Source: Ferruginibacter sp. (GTDB lineage: Bacteria; Bacteroidota; Bacteroidia; Chitinophagales; Chitinophagaceae). From it: a stretch of DNA of 64,000 nucleotides. Under the pieces are notes generated by a model that saw only the letters and a list, made by a program, of their open reading frames with translations, was not told the origin of the DNA and did no database searches. The position numbers and the translations under genes are program-made. Each line of letters begins with the position of its first letter. The first letter of the stretch is position 1. The stretch covers positions 186,001 through 250,000 of the forward strand of contig JACMLJ010000012.1 of NCBI GenBank assembly GCA_014379625.1. Reading direction: 5' to 3'. This document shows, piece after piece, positions 54,665 through 63,099 of the stretch.

Positions 54665-55921
54665 TTAAGGGTTCTTCAACACTAACTCCTGGATATTTCC
54701 ATAATTTTCATAACTACTGGTGATCACTTTATCGCCGGGTTGCAGCCCCTGCAGCACTTCGTAATAATCGGGGTTCTGACTGCCTAACTGTATATCTACT
54801 TTATATGCCATCGTACCTTTTTCATTTACTTTAAATATCCAGTTGCCGCCCGTTTGCTGGTAAAAGCCTCCCCTGGCCAGTAACAGCGCGTTTCTTTCGT
54901 CACTCAATGCAAGCCTGATCTGCAGCGTTTGTCCGCGCCTGATACCTGCAGGAATACTATCGTTGAATTCCATATCCACCTGGAACCTGCCCGCTGTTAC
55001 CTGTGTATACACTTTCTTAATGGTGAGTTTATAATTTTTGCCTGCCAGTAAACATTCGCCCCCGAGGCCGATAAAAATTCTTGAGATATAATGTTCATCC
55101 ACATTTACCCTTGCTTTAAACCCGCTCATCACATCAATTTGGCCAAGTCGTTCCCCCTTGTTTTTGTTTTGGCCAATTTCCGCGTCTAAGGAGGTCAGTT
55201 GCCCGTCAATCGGCGCCCTTACAATTAAGTCGCCTACTTTTTTACGCATAAGCGCTAATGTATTTTGCATCCTTTCATAAGATTCTTTAGATTGTCCTAC
55301 CTGTAATTTCATCGAGCTTCCATCCTGCTTCAAAATATCTTCCGACAATTTTCGCCGCGCAACCTGGTAATTGTATAAATTAAGGCTTGATTCATATTCC
55401 TGCCTGCCAATCACTTTTTCATCGTATAATTTTTTGTTGACTTTATACACTCTTTCAGCTTCTTTCAATGCATTGTCTACATCCGCCATTTGGGTTTGCC
55501 GGTTCATCGAATTTTGTTCTGCATTATTTTTTGTGTTCTGCATTTGCGTCAATACATTGAATACGGCGGTTTCCTGGTTGGCGAGACTAAGCTCCAGGTC
55601 CGTATTACTTAATCTTAATATCGGTTCGTTCTTTTTCATAATTGCGCCATCTTCCACAAACTTCTGTTCCACCCTTCCGCCTTCCATCGCATCCAAATAA
55701 ATAGTAGTAACCGGCAACACTACCCCGTCTACAGGGATAAATTCCTGGAAAGGCCCCTGTTTAATTTCGCTGATGGTAATCCTATCGGTTATTATATTCA
55801 ACTTTGATTTGCCCGAAGTGAAGTAAACACTGGCGCTCAACAAAGCCACCAGCGCTACAGTGCCGCCGATGATCATGATCCGCCTACTGTTCCAAAACTT
55901 TTTTTTGATTACCCTGTCCAT
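54665..55921 (-). CDS. HlyD/RND-type periplasmic adaptor
   Basis: The 418-aa protein has an N-terminal membrane anchor (about residues 14-32), a lipoyl-like domain ('DAMEGGRVEQKFVEDGAIMK'), a long coiled-coil hairpin of about 90 aa ('MADVDNALKEAERVYKVNKK'), then beta-barrel and C-terminal domains ('LQGLQPGDKVITSSYENYG'). Such adaptors bridge the MacB-type permease to TolC. It is the first gene of the main export operon and has its own regulated promoter region upstream. Confidence 0.9.
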   Translation of the reverse strand: MDRVIKKKFWNSRRIMIIGGTVALVALLSASVYFTSGKSKLNIITDRITISEIKQGPFQEFIPVDGVVLPVTTIYLDAMEGGRVEQKFVEDGAIMKKNEPILRLSNTDLELSLANQETAVFNVLTQMQNTKNNAEQNSMNRQTQMADVDNALKEAERVYKVNKKLYDEKVIGRQEYESSLNLYNYQVARRKLSEDILKQDGSSMKLQVGQSKESYERMQNTLALMRKKVGDLIVRAPIDGQLTSLDAEIGQNKNKGERLGQIDVMSGFKARVNVDEHYISRIFIGLGGECLLAGKNYKLTIKKVYTQVTAGRFQVDMEFNDSIPAGIRRGQTLQIRLALSDERNALLLARGGFYQQTGGNWIFKVNEKGTMAYKVDIQLGSQNPDYYEVLQGLQPGDKVITSSYENYGNIQELVLKNP

Positions 55922-55990
55922 TTTTTTTATTGAATTTTTTACACTATCCAGTTAGTTAAGAAAATCTTTTGCCCCTTTTTCATCAATGTT

Positions 55991-56008
55991 CCACAAAGCC
56001 ATGCCAAA
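55991..56008 (-). promoter_or_regulatory. Candidate -24-type promoter before HlyD
   Basis: On the minus strand the bases read TTTTGGCATGGCTTTGTGG, with TGGCATG like a -24 box and CTTTG where a -12 box might be, one base short of the standard GG-N10-GC spacing. It ends 70 nt before the HlyD ATG. It is close in sequence to the element at 56651. Confidence 0.4.
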
Positions 56009-56056
56009 ACATAAACGGCTATCTGTCAATACTTTATAAGTGAATCCAGGATACCA

Positions 56057-56097
56057 CTGTACGCTATCGATACAACAAGTGTGCGGTTTTGATACAG
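56057..56097. promoter_or_regulatory. Paired activator-site candidates before HlyD
   Basis: Two 18-bp sites, CTGTACGCTATCGATACA (56057-56074) and TGTGCGGTTTTGATACAG (56080-56097), have right halves 22 bp apart and lie about 50-90 bp upstream of the -24-like element. They match the pattern of the sites before ATPase 1 and before the small-protein pair. Confidence 0.45.
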
Positions 56098-56167
56098 TTT
56101 TTATTATCCGAAAAAATAAGCATCAAATAATATTTTCCGGCTTCGTTTTTCTTTCTGCTTGCTGCCC

Positions 56168-56356
56168 CTATAATAAAAACCTGCGTTGCACCATCTGCTT
56201 TTTCTGCCGCTGGATATTCCACAGATCCGTAACCGTGAAAGTTTTTTGTGCTGGCAGTTTAATTCCAACGGCCAATGTTTCCTTTACTTCCCTGGTAAGG
56301 TTTGCCAATACATACTCACCCAGTTTTGTAAACAAGATGTTTGATTGCTTTTTCAT
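56168..56356 (-). CDS. Small DLWNI-motif protein B
   Basis: The 62-aa protein is a paralogue of the one encoded just upstream. Shared features are an N-terminal 'LFTKLG...LANLTREVKETLA' helix, a basic stretch and the C-terminal motif 'FTVTDLWNIQRQKKQMVQRR'. No signal peptide or membrane span is present, so it is probably cytosolic. The family was not identified; the DLWNI-RQ-QRR motif looks like a conserved helix. It follows its partner by 39 nt and is likely cotranscribed with it from the regulated promoter at 56.65 kb. Paralogy of the two supports that both are real genes. Confidence 0.65.
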   Translation of the reverse strand: MKKQSNILFTKLGEYVLANLTREVKETLAVGIKLPAQKTFTVTDLWNIQRQKKQMVQRRFLL

Positions 56357-56395
56357 ATTTTAATTTTTAATTTTTACGAATGTTCATTTGATCGA

Positions 56396-56581
56396 TTATA
56401 AATATCTTCTTTGTACCCTTGGTTTTAACTGGCGGTGAATGTTCCACAAATCGGCCGCAGTAAAATTTTTCCGGCGCGGCGATGTCAAACCAAATGCGAT
56501 TGTTTCTTTTACTTCCATTGCAAGCTCTGCTAATTCTTTTCTGTTCAATGAGGTAAACAAACTGTTTAATTGCTTTTCCAT
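56396..56581 (-). CDS. Small DLWNI-motif protein A
   Basis: The 61-aa protein begins MEKQLNSLFTSLNRKELAEL and ends 'FTAADLWNIHRQLKPRVQRR' plus YL, aligning end to end with the next protein. Conserved positions include LF, L-x-x-EVKET, the Phe before DLWNI, RQ and QRR. It is basic at the C-terminus and could bind nucleic acid or another protein; no function is known to me. It is the first gene of a two-gene unit placed between the export operon and the sigma-54 activator, with a -24-like element 70 nt upstream. Confidence 0.65.
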   Translation of the reverse strand: MEKQLNSLFTSLNRKELAELAMEVKETIAFGLTSPRRKNFTAADLWNIHRQLKPRVQRRYL

Positions 56582-56650
56582 GATGTTACTATTTTTTGTT
56601 TTAATAATTCAGCACTTTATTTTAAAAGAACTTTTTCGTTGAATCATTAT

Positions 56651-56668
56651 TCAAAGGCGTGCCAAAAC
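56651..56668 (-). promoter_or_regulatory. Candidate -24-type promoter before the small-protein pair
   Basis: On the minus strand the bases read TTTTGGCACGCCTTTGA. TGGCACG is an exact -24 box; the -12 side reads CTTTGA, one base off the standard spacing. It ends 70 nt before the ATG at 56581, as does the similar element before HlyD. Confidence 0.45.
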
Positions 56669-56714
56669 ACAGTATGTTTATTTTCAATTACTTATAAACC
56701 AGTGTGCAAATTCA

Positions 56715-56755
56715 CTGTTCGCTTTTGATACAACTGTTATCCGGTTATGATACAG
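56715..56755. promoter_or_regulatory. Paired activator-site candidates before the small-protein pair
   Basis: CTGTTCGCTTTTGATACA (56715-56732) and a second site ending TGATACAG at 56755 have right halves 22 bp apart, upstream of the -24-like element. They are probable binding sites for the NtrC-type activator encoded next door at 57,022. The stretch 56,756-57,021 holds no convincing gene. Confidence 0.45.
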
Positions 56756-57021
56756 TTAGAACCTTGCAACTTTGCAGGTAATTTTTTACGGTCGCAACCT
56801 GCAATAGACCATAATTATTTTTAAACACTTTGGAAAAGATGGGCAATCCTTTGTCTTTGCTGCTGTATCCACTAACCCGCCACCATTTAGTATGCGCCCA
56901 GGGGTTTGCCACTTTGATAAAAAATAAATTATTTTTATTTTGCAATTGTGATCGTCCTAACGGAACTTTCTTTTTACTTTGCCGTTACTGAAGCATTGAC
57001 CGTGAAAAAATTAAATACATA

Positions 57022-58383
57022 ATGAACCTGAAAAACGCCCGCATACTGGTTATTGATGATGATACCGATGTACTTACCGCCGTTAAACTATTGCTGAAAA
57101 CCGAAGCAAGAGAAGTAATAACCGAAAAGAACCCCGAGAATATCAAACATCTGCTTGCCGCCACAAAATTCGACCTGGTTTTATTGGATATGAATTTCAA
57201 CAGCAGTATCAATACCGGCAACGAGGGGATTTTCTGGCTGAAAAAGATAAAAGCCATCGATGAAAATATGGCGGTGATCATGATCACGGCTTATGGAGAT
57301 ATTGACCTGGCGGTGCGTTCATTAAAGGAAGGCGCTTCCGATTTTATGGTAAAGCCCTGGCACAACGAAAAATTAGTCACCACTATTGCTGATATTTTAC
57401 AGAAAAAAAATTCCGGCAAATCCTCCCCTTCCTTACAAGTGGCCAATGACTCGGTAATTGGTAACCAACTGTTAGGCACAAGCGAAGTAATGGAGGAAAT
57501 CTTCTATAAGATAGAAAAGATCGCCCCTACCGATGCCAATGTACTGATCCTGGGTGAAAATGGCACCGGTAAGGAACTGGTAGCGCAGGCCATCTTTCAA
57601 AAATCATTGAGGGCGAAAAACGCTTTTGTAAAAGTGGATGTGGGCGCCTTAACGGAGTCATTGTTCGAAAGCGAATTGTTTGGCCATAAGAAGGGTGCGT
57701 TTACAGATGCCCGTGAGGACAGGGTGGGAAGATTTGAAGCCGCCCACCTGGGCACGCTGTTCCTGGATGAAATAGGGAATATCTCCCTGCAGCAACAGGC
57801 CAAGTTACTAACGGTATTGCAGAGCCGAAATATACAAAGGCTGGGCACCAACGAGGTAACCCCGATTGATATCCGGCTGATATGCGCCACTAACCTGCCT
57901 CTCGCCGAACTGGCCAATGAAAATAAATTCAGGAAAGACCTGGTGTACCGGATCAATACGGTGGAAATAACCATACCACCGCTTCGAAAAAGAAAAGATG
58001 ATATTTTGATGCTTGCGAAATACTATGCAAAAATATACGCGGAAAAATACCGGAAGCCGGTGCCGGAAATGGATGCCGCCTGCGAGGATAAACTGTTACA
58101 ATATCATTACCCGGGAAATGTCCGTGAACTGCAGTACAGCATCGAAAGGGCCATGATCATGGCGGAGGAAGAATTATTACATGCGGGTGATATTATTTTT
58201 TCGCCACTCGAATCTACTACGGTAATGAACGAAGAGGCCGGTAATTTTAAACTGAGCAGTATGGAAAAAAATACGATATTGAAAGTTATTGAAAAACACA
58301 ATGGCAATATTTCAAAAGCCGCTAAAGAACTGGGCATAACCCGCACGGCGCTATACCGCAGATTAAGCAAATATGAAATTTAA
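57022..58383 (+). CDS. NtrC-family sigma-54-dependent response regulator
   Basis: The 453-aa protein has a receiver domain (phospho-acceptor Asp56 in LVLLDMNF, Lys111 in MVKPW), an AAA+ sigma-54 activation domain and a C-terminal Fis-type helix-turn-helix (NISKAAKELGITRTALYRRL). Walker A GENGTGKE is at 178-185 and Walker B TLFLDEIG at 245-252. The sigma-54 contact loop reads GAFTDA at 225-230 rather than the usual GAFTGA. It is divergent from the small-protein and export genes and overlaps its histidine kinase by 11 nt. It is inferred to control the three promoters with paired sites. Confidence 0.92.
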   Translation: MNLKNARILVIDDDTDVLTAVKLLLKTEAREVITEKNPENIKHLLAATKFDLVLLDMNFNSSINTGNEGIFWLKKIKAIDENMAVIMITAYGDIDLAVRSLKEGASDFMVKPWHNEKLVTTIADILQKKNSGKSSPSLQVANDSVIGNQLLGTSEVMEEIFYKIEKIAPTDANVLILGENGTGKELVAQAIFQKSLRAKNAFVKVDVGALTESLFESELFGHKKGAFTDAREDRVGRFEAAHLGTLFLDEIGNISLQQQAKLLTVLQSRNIQRLGTNEVTPIDIRLICATNLPLAELANENKFRKDLVYRINTVEITIPPLRKRKDDILMLAKYYAKIYAEKYRKPVPEMDAACEDKLLQYHYPGNVRELQYSIERAMIMAEEELLHAGDIIFSPLESTTVMNEEAGNFKLSSMEKNTILKVIEKHNGNISKAAKELGITRTALYRRLSKYEI

Positions 58384-59716
58384 GAAATTTGAATGGGCCT
58401 TATCAATAAGGATCATTTTGCTGCTGGCAATAATGATCGGCATCGCTTTTCTTCTTGTAAAAGCTAACTACACCATTGCGGGTATTTCCTGCCTGGTGCT
58501 TATTTTCCAGGTATTCGACCTGTTTCGTTTCAGTAACAAAAGTAACGAAGAATTACAGCAGTTTGTGGAGTCTGTACATTACCGTGATTTCTCGAGGAGG
58601 TTTGATGAAAAACACGCGCCTGCCTCCCTGCAACCTATGCGAAAGGGATTCAACGAAATTAATACAACCTTTAAAACCATCAGCAAAGAAAAGGAAACGC
58701 AGTATGTGTACCTGCAAAACATCCTCGAACTGGTGGATACGGGCATACTCTCTTATGAACATAGCACCGGCGATGTAATGTGGATGAATGAACCCCTGAA
58801 AAAACTCCTGGCCATACCGTATTTAAAAACGATCCATTCATTGGAAAGAAGGTCGGAAAATTTATATGCAGAAATTACCGCCATCAACCCCGGTGAAAAT
58901 AAAGTAGTATCCGTAAAAGGCGATAAAATATTTTTCAAAGTATTGCTGAGCGCCACTGCTTTCCAGACGGACGGTAAAAAATATAAACTGATCGCTTTTC
59001 AAAACATCAATGAAGCGATGGAAGAAACTGAATCGAAAGCATGGCAGAAATTACTGAGTGTAATGACGCACGAGATCATGAATTCGGTTGCGCCGATATC
59101 TTCACTTGCCGATACATTAAAAAACCGTTTGCAATTAGCCGTTCACGACCTGAGCAATAAATCAGGTTCGGTGGATGACCTGGAACTGGGAATCGATACC
59201 ATTAAAAAAAGGAGTGAAGGTTTATTAAAATTCGCTGAAACCTATCGTAACCTCAACAAAATAAATACACTTACCCTCAGTAAAATATATGTAAGAGACC
59301 TGTTTGAAACCATGCATAACCTGATGCAGCCAACCTTAGTCAAAAAAAACATCGAGTTAGAAATTATACTAAAAGATCCGGACCTGGTACTGGAGGCCGA
59401 TGCCAGCCTGATTGAACAGGTACTGATCAACCTGGTGATCAATGCCGCCGAAGCGGTTAAAGAAAAAGAGGAACCGAGGATATTATTGTCCGCCTACATC
59501 ACCCCTAAAAACAAGGTGGTTGTAAAAATCGCCGATAATGGCAATGGCATGTCCGAAGAACTGGTGGAGAAAATATTCATACCTTTTTTCAGTACCCGGA
59601 AAACGGGCAGCGGCATCGGGCTTAGCCTTTGCAAACAGATCATGCTGTTGCACAAAGGAACCATACAGGTGCAAAGCGTGGAGGGGGAAGGCTCGGCATT
59701 TTTGCTTTATTTTTAG
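58373..59716 (+). CDS. Sensor histidine kinase
   Basis: The 447-aa kinase has two N-terminal membrane helices (about residues 10-50) with little periplasmic sequence between them, a PAS-like sensor region (about 110-210), a HisKA-type H-box with H233 in 'LLSVMTHEIMNSVAPISS', and a HATPase domain: N box 'LINLVINAAEA', G1 box 'IADNGNGM' and G2 box 'GSGIGLSLCKQI'. It overlaps the regulator gene and should phosphorylate it. A small extracytoplasmic part suggests sensing within or at the membrane, as in kinases that respond to envelope stress. Confidence 0.92.
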   Translation: MKFKKFEWALSIRIILLLAIMIGIAFLLVKANYTIAGISCLVLIFQVFDLFRFSNKSNEELQQFVESVHYRDFSRRFDEKHAPASLQPMRKGFNEINTTFKTISKEKETQYVYLQNILELVDTGILSYEHSTGDVMWMNEPLKKLLAIPYLKTIHSLERRSENLYAEITAINPGENKVVSVKGDKIFFKVLLSATAFQTDGKKYKLIAFQNINEAMEETESKAWQKLLSVMTHEIMNSVAPISSLADTLKNRLQLAVHDLSNKSGSVDDLELGIDTIKKRSEGLLKFAETYRNLNKINTLTLSKIYVRDLFETMHNLMQPTLVKKNIELEIILKDPDLVLEADASLIEQVLINLVINAAEAVKEKEEPRILLSAYITPKNKVVVKIADNGNGMSEELVEKIFIPFFSTRKTGSGIGLSLCKQIMLLHKGTIQVQSVEGEGSAFLLYF

Positions 59717-59889
59717 TACCCGACTTCCAAAGGGGTTCTTCTTTCTTTTATCATTTTGAATATGGCTTTACGTTGCTGCGGGGTTTTCACAGCATACACC
59801 CCAAAATATAAAAGAACTTCCGTGAAACCCCAACGTTTGAGCTTGATTTAATCATATTGAAGGCTAACAACCGGTCACCAGGTTAAACA

Positions 59890-60915
59890 CTACCAAACAT
59901 TTCGCGGGCAGGTGTCGCCGTATTTATTTCCCAGGATAAAGCCTACCAGTATCTCATGGGTACCCCTGCTGAAATTATTTATTTTAGAAGTATTGTAATC
60001 ATAAGAGTATCCAATATTCATCGTGTTGGATATATTCAGTCCGGCCATTCCGGAGAAACCGTCTTTAAACCTGTAGCCCGTTCCAAACCAAAACAGGTCA
60101 CGGTATTGAAGCTTTGCATTAAGGTCTACCTGCATGGGCACTGGGTCAATGTATTTAAGCATAACAGAAGGAAGCAGGTTAAAATCATCGCCCATGCTTA
60201 ACCGGTAGCCCGCGGTCACAAAAAAGTGTGGAACTAATTTTCCATCCTCAGTAGTAACCACTCCCTCAGAAAATTTTATTTTCTGGGGAACAACCTGTTG
60301 AACTGATACGCCCACAAAATAATCTGAAGAATACAAATAAAGTCCCGCATTGATATCAGGTCTTACCCTGTTTAGTATCCCCGTTCCGTACACTGCCGGG
60401 TCAACAGGCGTACTGGCGTTGAAGACCAGCTTGCTGGCATTTAAACTGATATTGGATATACCTGCTGCAAACCCCGCTGAAAGGCTCGTTCTTGGAGTTA
60501 ACCCAATATGATAAGCATAAGTAGCATATGCAGAGAACCGGTTCAGGGGACCTGTACGATCATTAATGATCTGCATGCCGATGCCGTGGTGGGGCTCAGA
60601 TGCCGTATATTCCTGCCAGTAATTTTTACCCCTTGGGTTTTCTCCTGCCACTTCAAAGGAAGTAGCGGTGGTTTTAAGGTCTTTCTTACCAATCGGGCCA
60701 TGAATGGTAAAATAGGTGGTTACAGGCGCATCCTGTATACCCACCCATTGATGGCGGTGGCTTATTTTAATATCCGTGTAATTCTCAATACCTGTCAGCG
60801 CCGGATTAAGTATGTACTGGTTCATCACATACTGGGTATAATGCGGTTTCTGCTGCGCATTTGCACAACACAGTATCATAATACCTAAACTAAATAAAAA
60901 AAATATCTTCATCAA
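59890..60915 (-). CDS. PorP/SprF family T9SS-linked outer membrane protein
   Basis: The 341-aa protein has a signal peptide (1-20, ending CANAQ) and the PorP/SprF pattern 'HYTQYVMNQYILNPALTGIE' at the mature N-terminus, then repeated beta-strand segments of an outer membrane barrel ('GLYLYSSDYFVGVSVQQV', 'FFVTAGYRLSMGDDFNLLP'). PorP/SprF proteins work with T9SS to attach or export certain substrates. It follows the OmpA gene by 24 nt and is the last of a three-gene unit. The start may be either of the two first Met codons. Confidence 0.88.
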   Translation of the reverse strand: MMKIFFLFSLGIMILCCANAQQKPHYTQYVMNQYILNPALTGIENYTDIKISHRHQWVGIQDAPVTTYFTIHGPIGKKDLKTTATSFEVAGENPRGKNYWQEYTASEPHHGIGMQIINDRTGPLNRFSAYATYAYHIGLTPRTSLSAGFAAGISNISLNASKLVFNASTPVDPAVYGTGILNRVRPDINAGLYLYSSDYFVGVSVQQVVPQKIKFSEGVVTTEDGKLVPHFFVTAGYRLSMGDDFNLLPSVMLKYIDPVPMQVDLNAKLQYRDLFWFGTGYRFKDGFSGMAGLNISNTMNIGYSYDYNTSKINNFSRGTHEILVGFILGNKYGDTCPRNVW

Positions 60916-60939
60916 TGCTGTTGATTTGTACTTTGGTGG

Positions 60940-62934
60940 TTAGTTTTTTAACACTTTAAATTCTGTTCTCCTGTTCAGTTGCCTTCCTTCGGGATTATCC
61001 GTGCCATCGTCATTTTTATTAGGGGCGATGGGTTGGGTAGCCGCATAACCTGTGGGCTTTAGCTTGCTTTTGTCGATGCCCTTGCTGACTAAGTAATCCA
61101 CTACACTTTGTGCCCTCGCCAATGATAACTTTTGGTTGAATTCATCCGAACCTTTGCTATCCGTATGGGCGCTAATTTCAACCACTATACCCGGGTTGGC
61201 TTCAAACATGGTAACCAGTTTATCCAGTTCAGCGAAAGATTCGTCCTTCAGGGCTGATTTACTAAAATCATAATAGACATTATTGACCACCACAGGTTTT
61301 TCAATTTCGATCGGCACAAGGCAAAGCTCGGGGTTGGCTAAACTGATAGCCCCTTCATCATCGGGCGAATTAAAGTTCAGGGAAGCGGAATTATAACCGG
61401 CGGCGCTTGCCAGCGCCTGTAAAGGTTGAAATTCATCCAGGGTAAACGAATAGCGTCCATCAGCATCCGTTAGTTTGCTAATGATGGTGGTATTGTTAAC
61501 AGCGTCTACAATCTTTACAGTTGCTCCACCCAGGGGTGTTTTGGTCTCACAGATCACTACCTGCCCGCTGATCAGTTTCAAAGGCTGTTTCATTTTCAGT
61601 GAAAATAATTCAAGGCAGCAAACTGCATTCCTGTCAGAACTGAACAACACATCTTCCAAAATATTATTAGCCTTACCCCTGCTGGTAAAATAAATATCAT
61701 CCTTAACTGAATTCACGGGGTAACCGAAATTTTTAGGTTCGCTCCAGCTACCGCTTTTGCCCTTGCTGTAATAAAAATCATATCCACCCATACCAACCCT
61801 TCCGTTACTTGAAAAAACAAGCTTACCGGATAAAGCGTGATAAAACGGGGCCTGTTCATCATTCACGGTATTAATCAGGTTACCCAGGTTAACCGGTTGT
61901 GATGGGTTGCCATTTGCATCCAGGTCGGTTGACCATAAGTCATATCCTCCATAGCTGCCTGGCTGATCACTGGAAAATACCAGTTGTTTGCCACCGGGCA
62001 TTAAATAAGCCTGCTGCGAATTATATCCAGGTACATTTACCACCGCAGGCAGGGGTAAGGGATCTGCCCAGCCCGCAACGCTTTTTTTACTGGTATAAAT
62101 GGAAGCGTTCTTCTTACCTTTCGCGGTAGTCCATCTCGTTAAAAATAAGGTATTGCCATCGGGGCTCAAACTGATCACCCCCTGGTGAATGTCTTTGATT
62201 TCGGGGAGGGCGGTTTGAGAAACATTGTTAACCATTCCATCTTTATATGATGCCTGGTACACCCTGTTATTGTGTACCTGTAAACGGGGCACGGCATTAT
62301 TGGCCCGCGTAGAAGTGAAATAAAGCATATCATTAAAAAGTACCGGGGCATATACCGCGCCACTATCAGGTACCTCACCACCAGTCTTGGCGACTGTGTA
62401 CATATCCAGTCCTTTTTTATTGAGTTGGGATTGGATAAAATCCAGGTTGGCAAGCTCCCGCTTTGCATCATTGGCATATTTATCCGTTTTCGGGTATTCA
62501 TTCAGGTATACAGTGAAAGCAGCTTTAGCCTCCGTGTATTTTTCAAGCGCCCTCAGCGTGGTTGCATACCAATAACCCGCTAATGGAAACTGCGCCTTAT
62601 CAAATTTAACCGCCTGTACATAAATAAGCTCGGCCTTTGCATGCAAATGAAGCTGGCGATAACTTTCCGCCAGGTTGTAGATGGCCTGTTCCCTGCTACT
62701 TAGTACTGCTTTGGCATTTTTTGATTTCCCCCCCTGGGCCGAGTAAGGTGAAAATCCAGCCCGGGCGGATCCTGGCTTTCCTTTCGCAAGGTATTTTTCA
62801 TAATATTCGGCGGCAGAATAATAATCCCCGTTCTTATAATAATTATCTGCCGCTTTCAGGTAATCATAAACCACCTGAGCATTTACAAATAAAAAGCTAA
62901 AAACCACAATAAGGGAAAGTAATGTCTTTTTCAT
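60940..62934 (-). CDS. OmpA-family protein with TPR, PD40 and peptidoglycan-binding domains
   Basis: The 664-aa protein has a signal peptide (1-19), TPR-like repeats near the N-terminus ('AADNYYKNGDYYSAAEYYEK'), several WD40/PD40-like blades ('ISLSPDGNTLFLTRW', 'QLVFSSDQPGSYGGYDLWS', 'KLVFSSNGRVGMGGYDFYY'), a carboxypeptidase regulatory-like domain ('ICETKTPLGGATVKIVDAVN') and a C-terminal OmpA domain ('VEISAHTDSKGSDEFNQKLS', ending NRRTEFKVLKN) that should bind peptidoglycan. This domain order is that of PorE-like T9SS accessory proteins. It lies between two PorP/SprF genes. Confidence 0.88.
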   Translation of the reverse strand: MKKTLLSLIVVFSFLFVNAQVVYDYLKAADNYYKNGDYYSAAEYYEKYLAKGKPGSARAGFSPYSAQGGKSKNAKAVLSSREQAIYNLAESYRQLHLHAKAELIYVQAVKFDKAQFPLAGYWYATTLRALEKYTEAKAAFTVYLNEYPKTDKYANDAKRELANLDFIQSQLNKKGLDMYTVAKTGGEVPDSGAVYAPVLFNDMLYFTSTRANNAVPRLQVHNNRVYQASYKDGMVNNVSQTALPEIKDIHQGVISLSPDGNTLFLTRWTTAKGKKNASIYTSKKSVAGWADPLPLPAVVNVPGYNSQQAYLMPGGKQLVFSSDQPGSYGGYDLWSTDLDANGNPSQPVNLGNLINTVNDEQAPFYHALSGKLVFSSNGRVGMGGYDFYYSKGKSGSWSEPKNFGYPVNSVKDDIYFTSRGKANNILEDVLFSSDRNAVCCLELFSLKMKQPLKLISGQVVICETKTPLGGATVKIVDAVNNTTIISKLTDADGRYSFTLDEFQPLQALASAAGYNSASLNFNSPDDEGAISLANPELCLVPIEIEKPVVVNNVYYDFSKSALKDESFAELDKLVTMFEANPGIVVEISAHTDSKGSDEFNQKLSLARAQSVVDYLVSKGIDKSKLKPTGYAATQPIAPNKNDDGTDNPEGRQLNRRTEFKVLKN

Positions 62935-63099
62935 GTGTTTCTGTTTAATTTTTTGTCACAGGTCCGCTGGCTAAACGCTTTTTTGGACGGGGTACGGCTT
63001 AACTTTTGTCGATAATGAAAACATCGGTTAAGGCCCATTTTATATTTTATAAGTTGAATCAGTTGAATTAATAAAAACACTCGTTGCAAACCCTGGGTT

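Noticed and set aside
56745..56945. A 66-aa minus-strand frame beside the regulator gene
   Set aside because: It overlaps the second paired activator site, has no leader, shows no similarity in form to the small-protein pair and ends in low-quality sequence. It is more likely promoter DNA.
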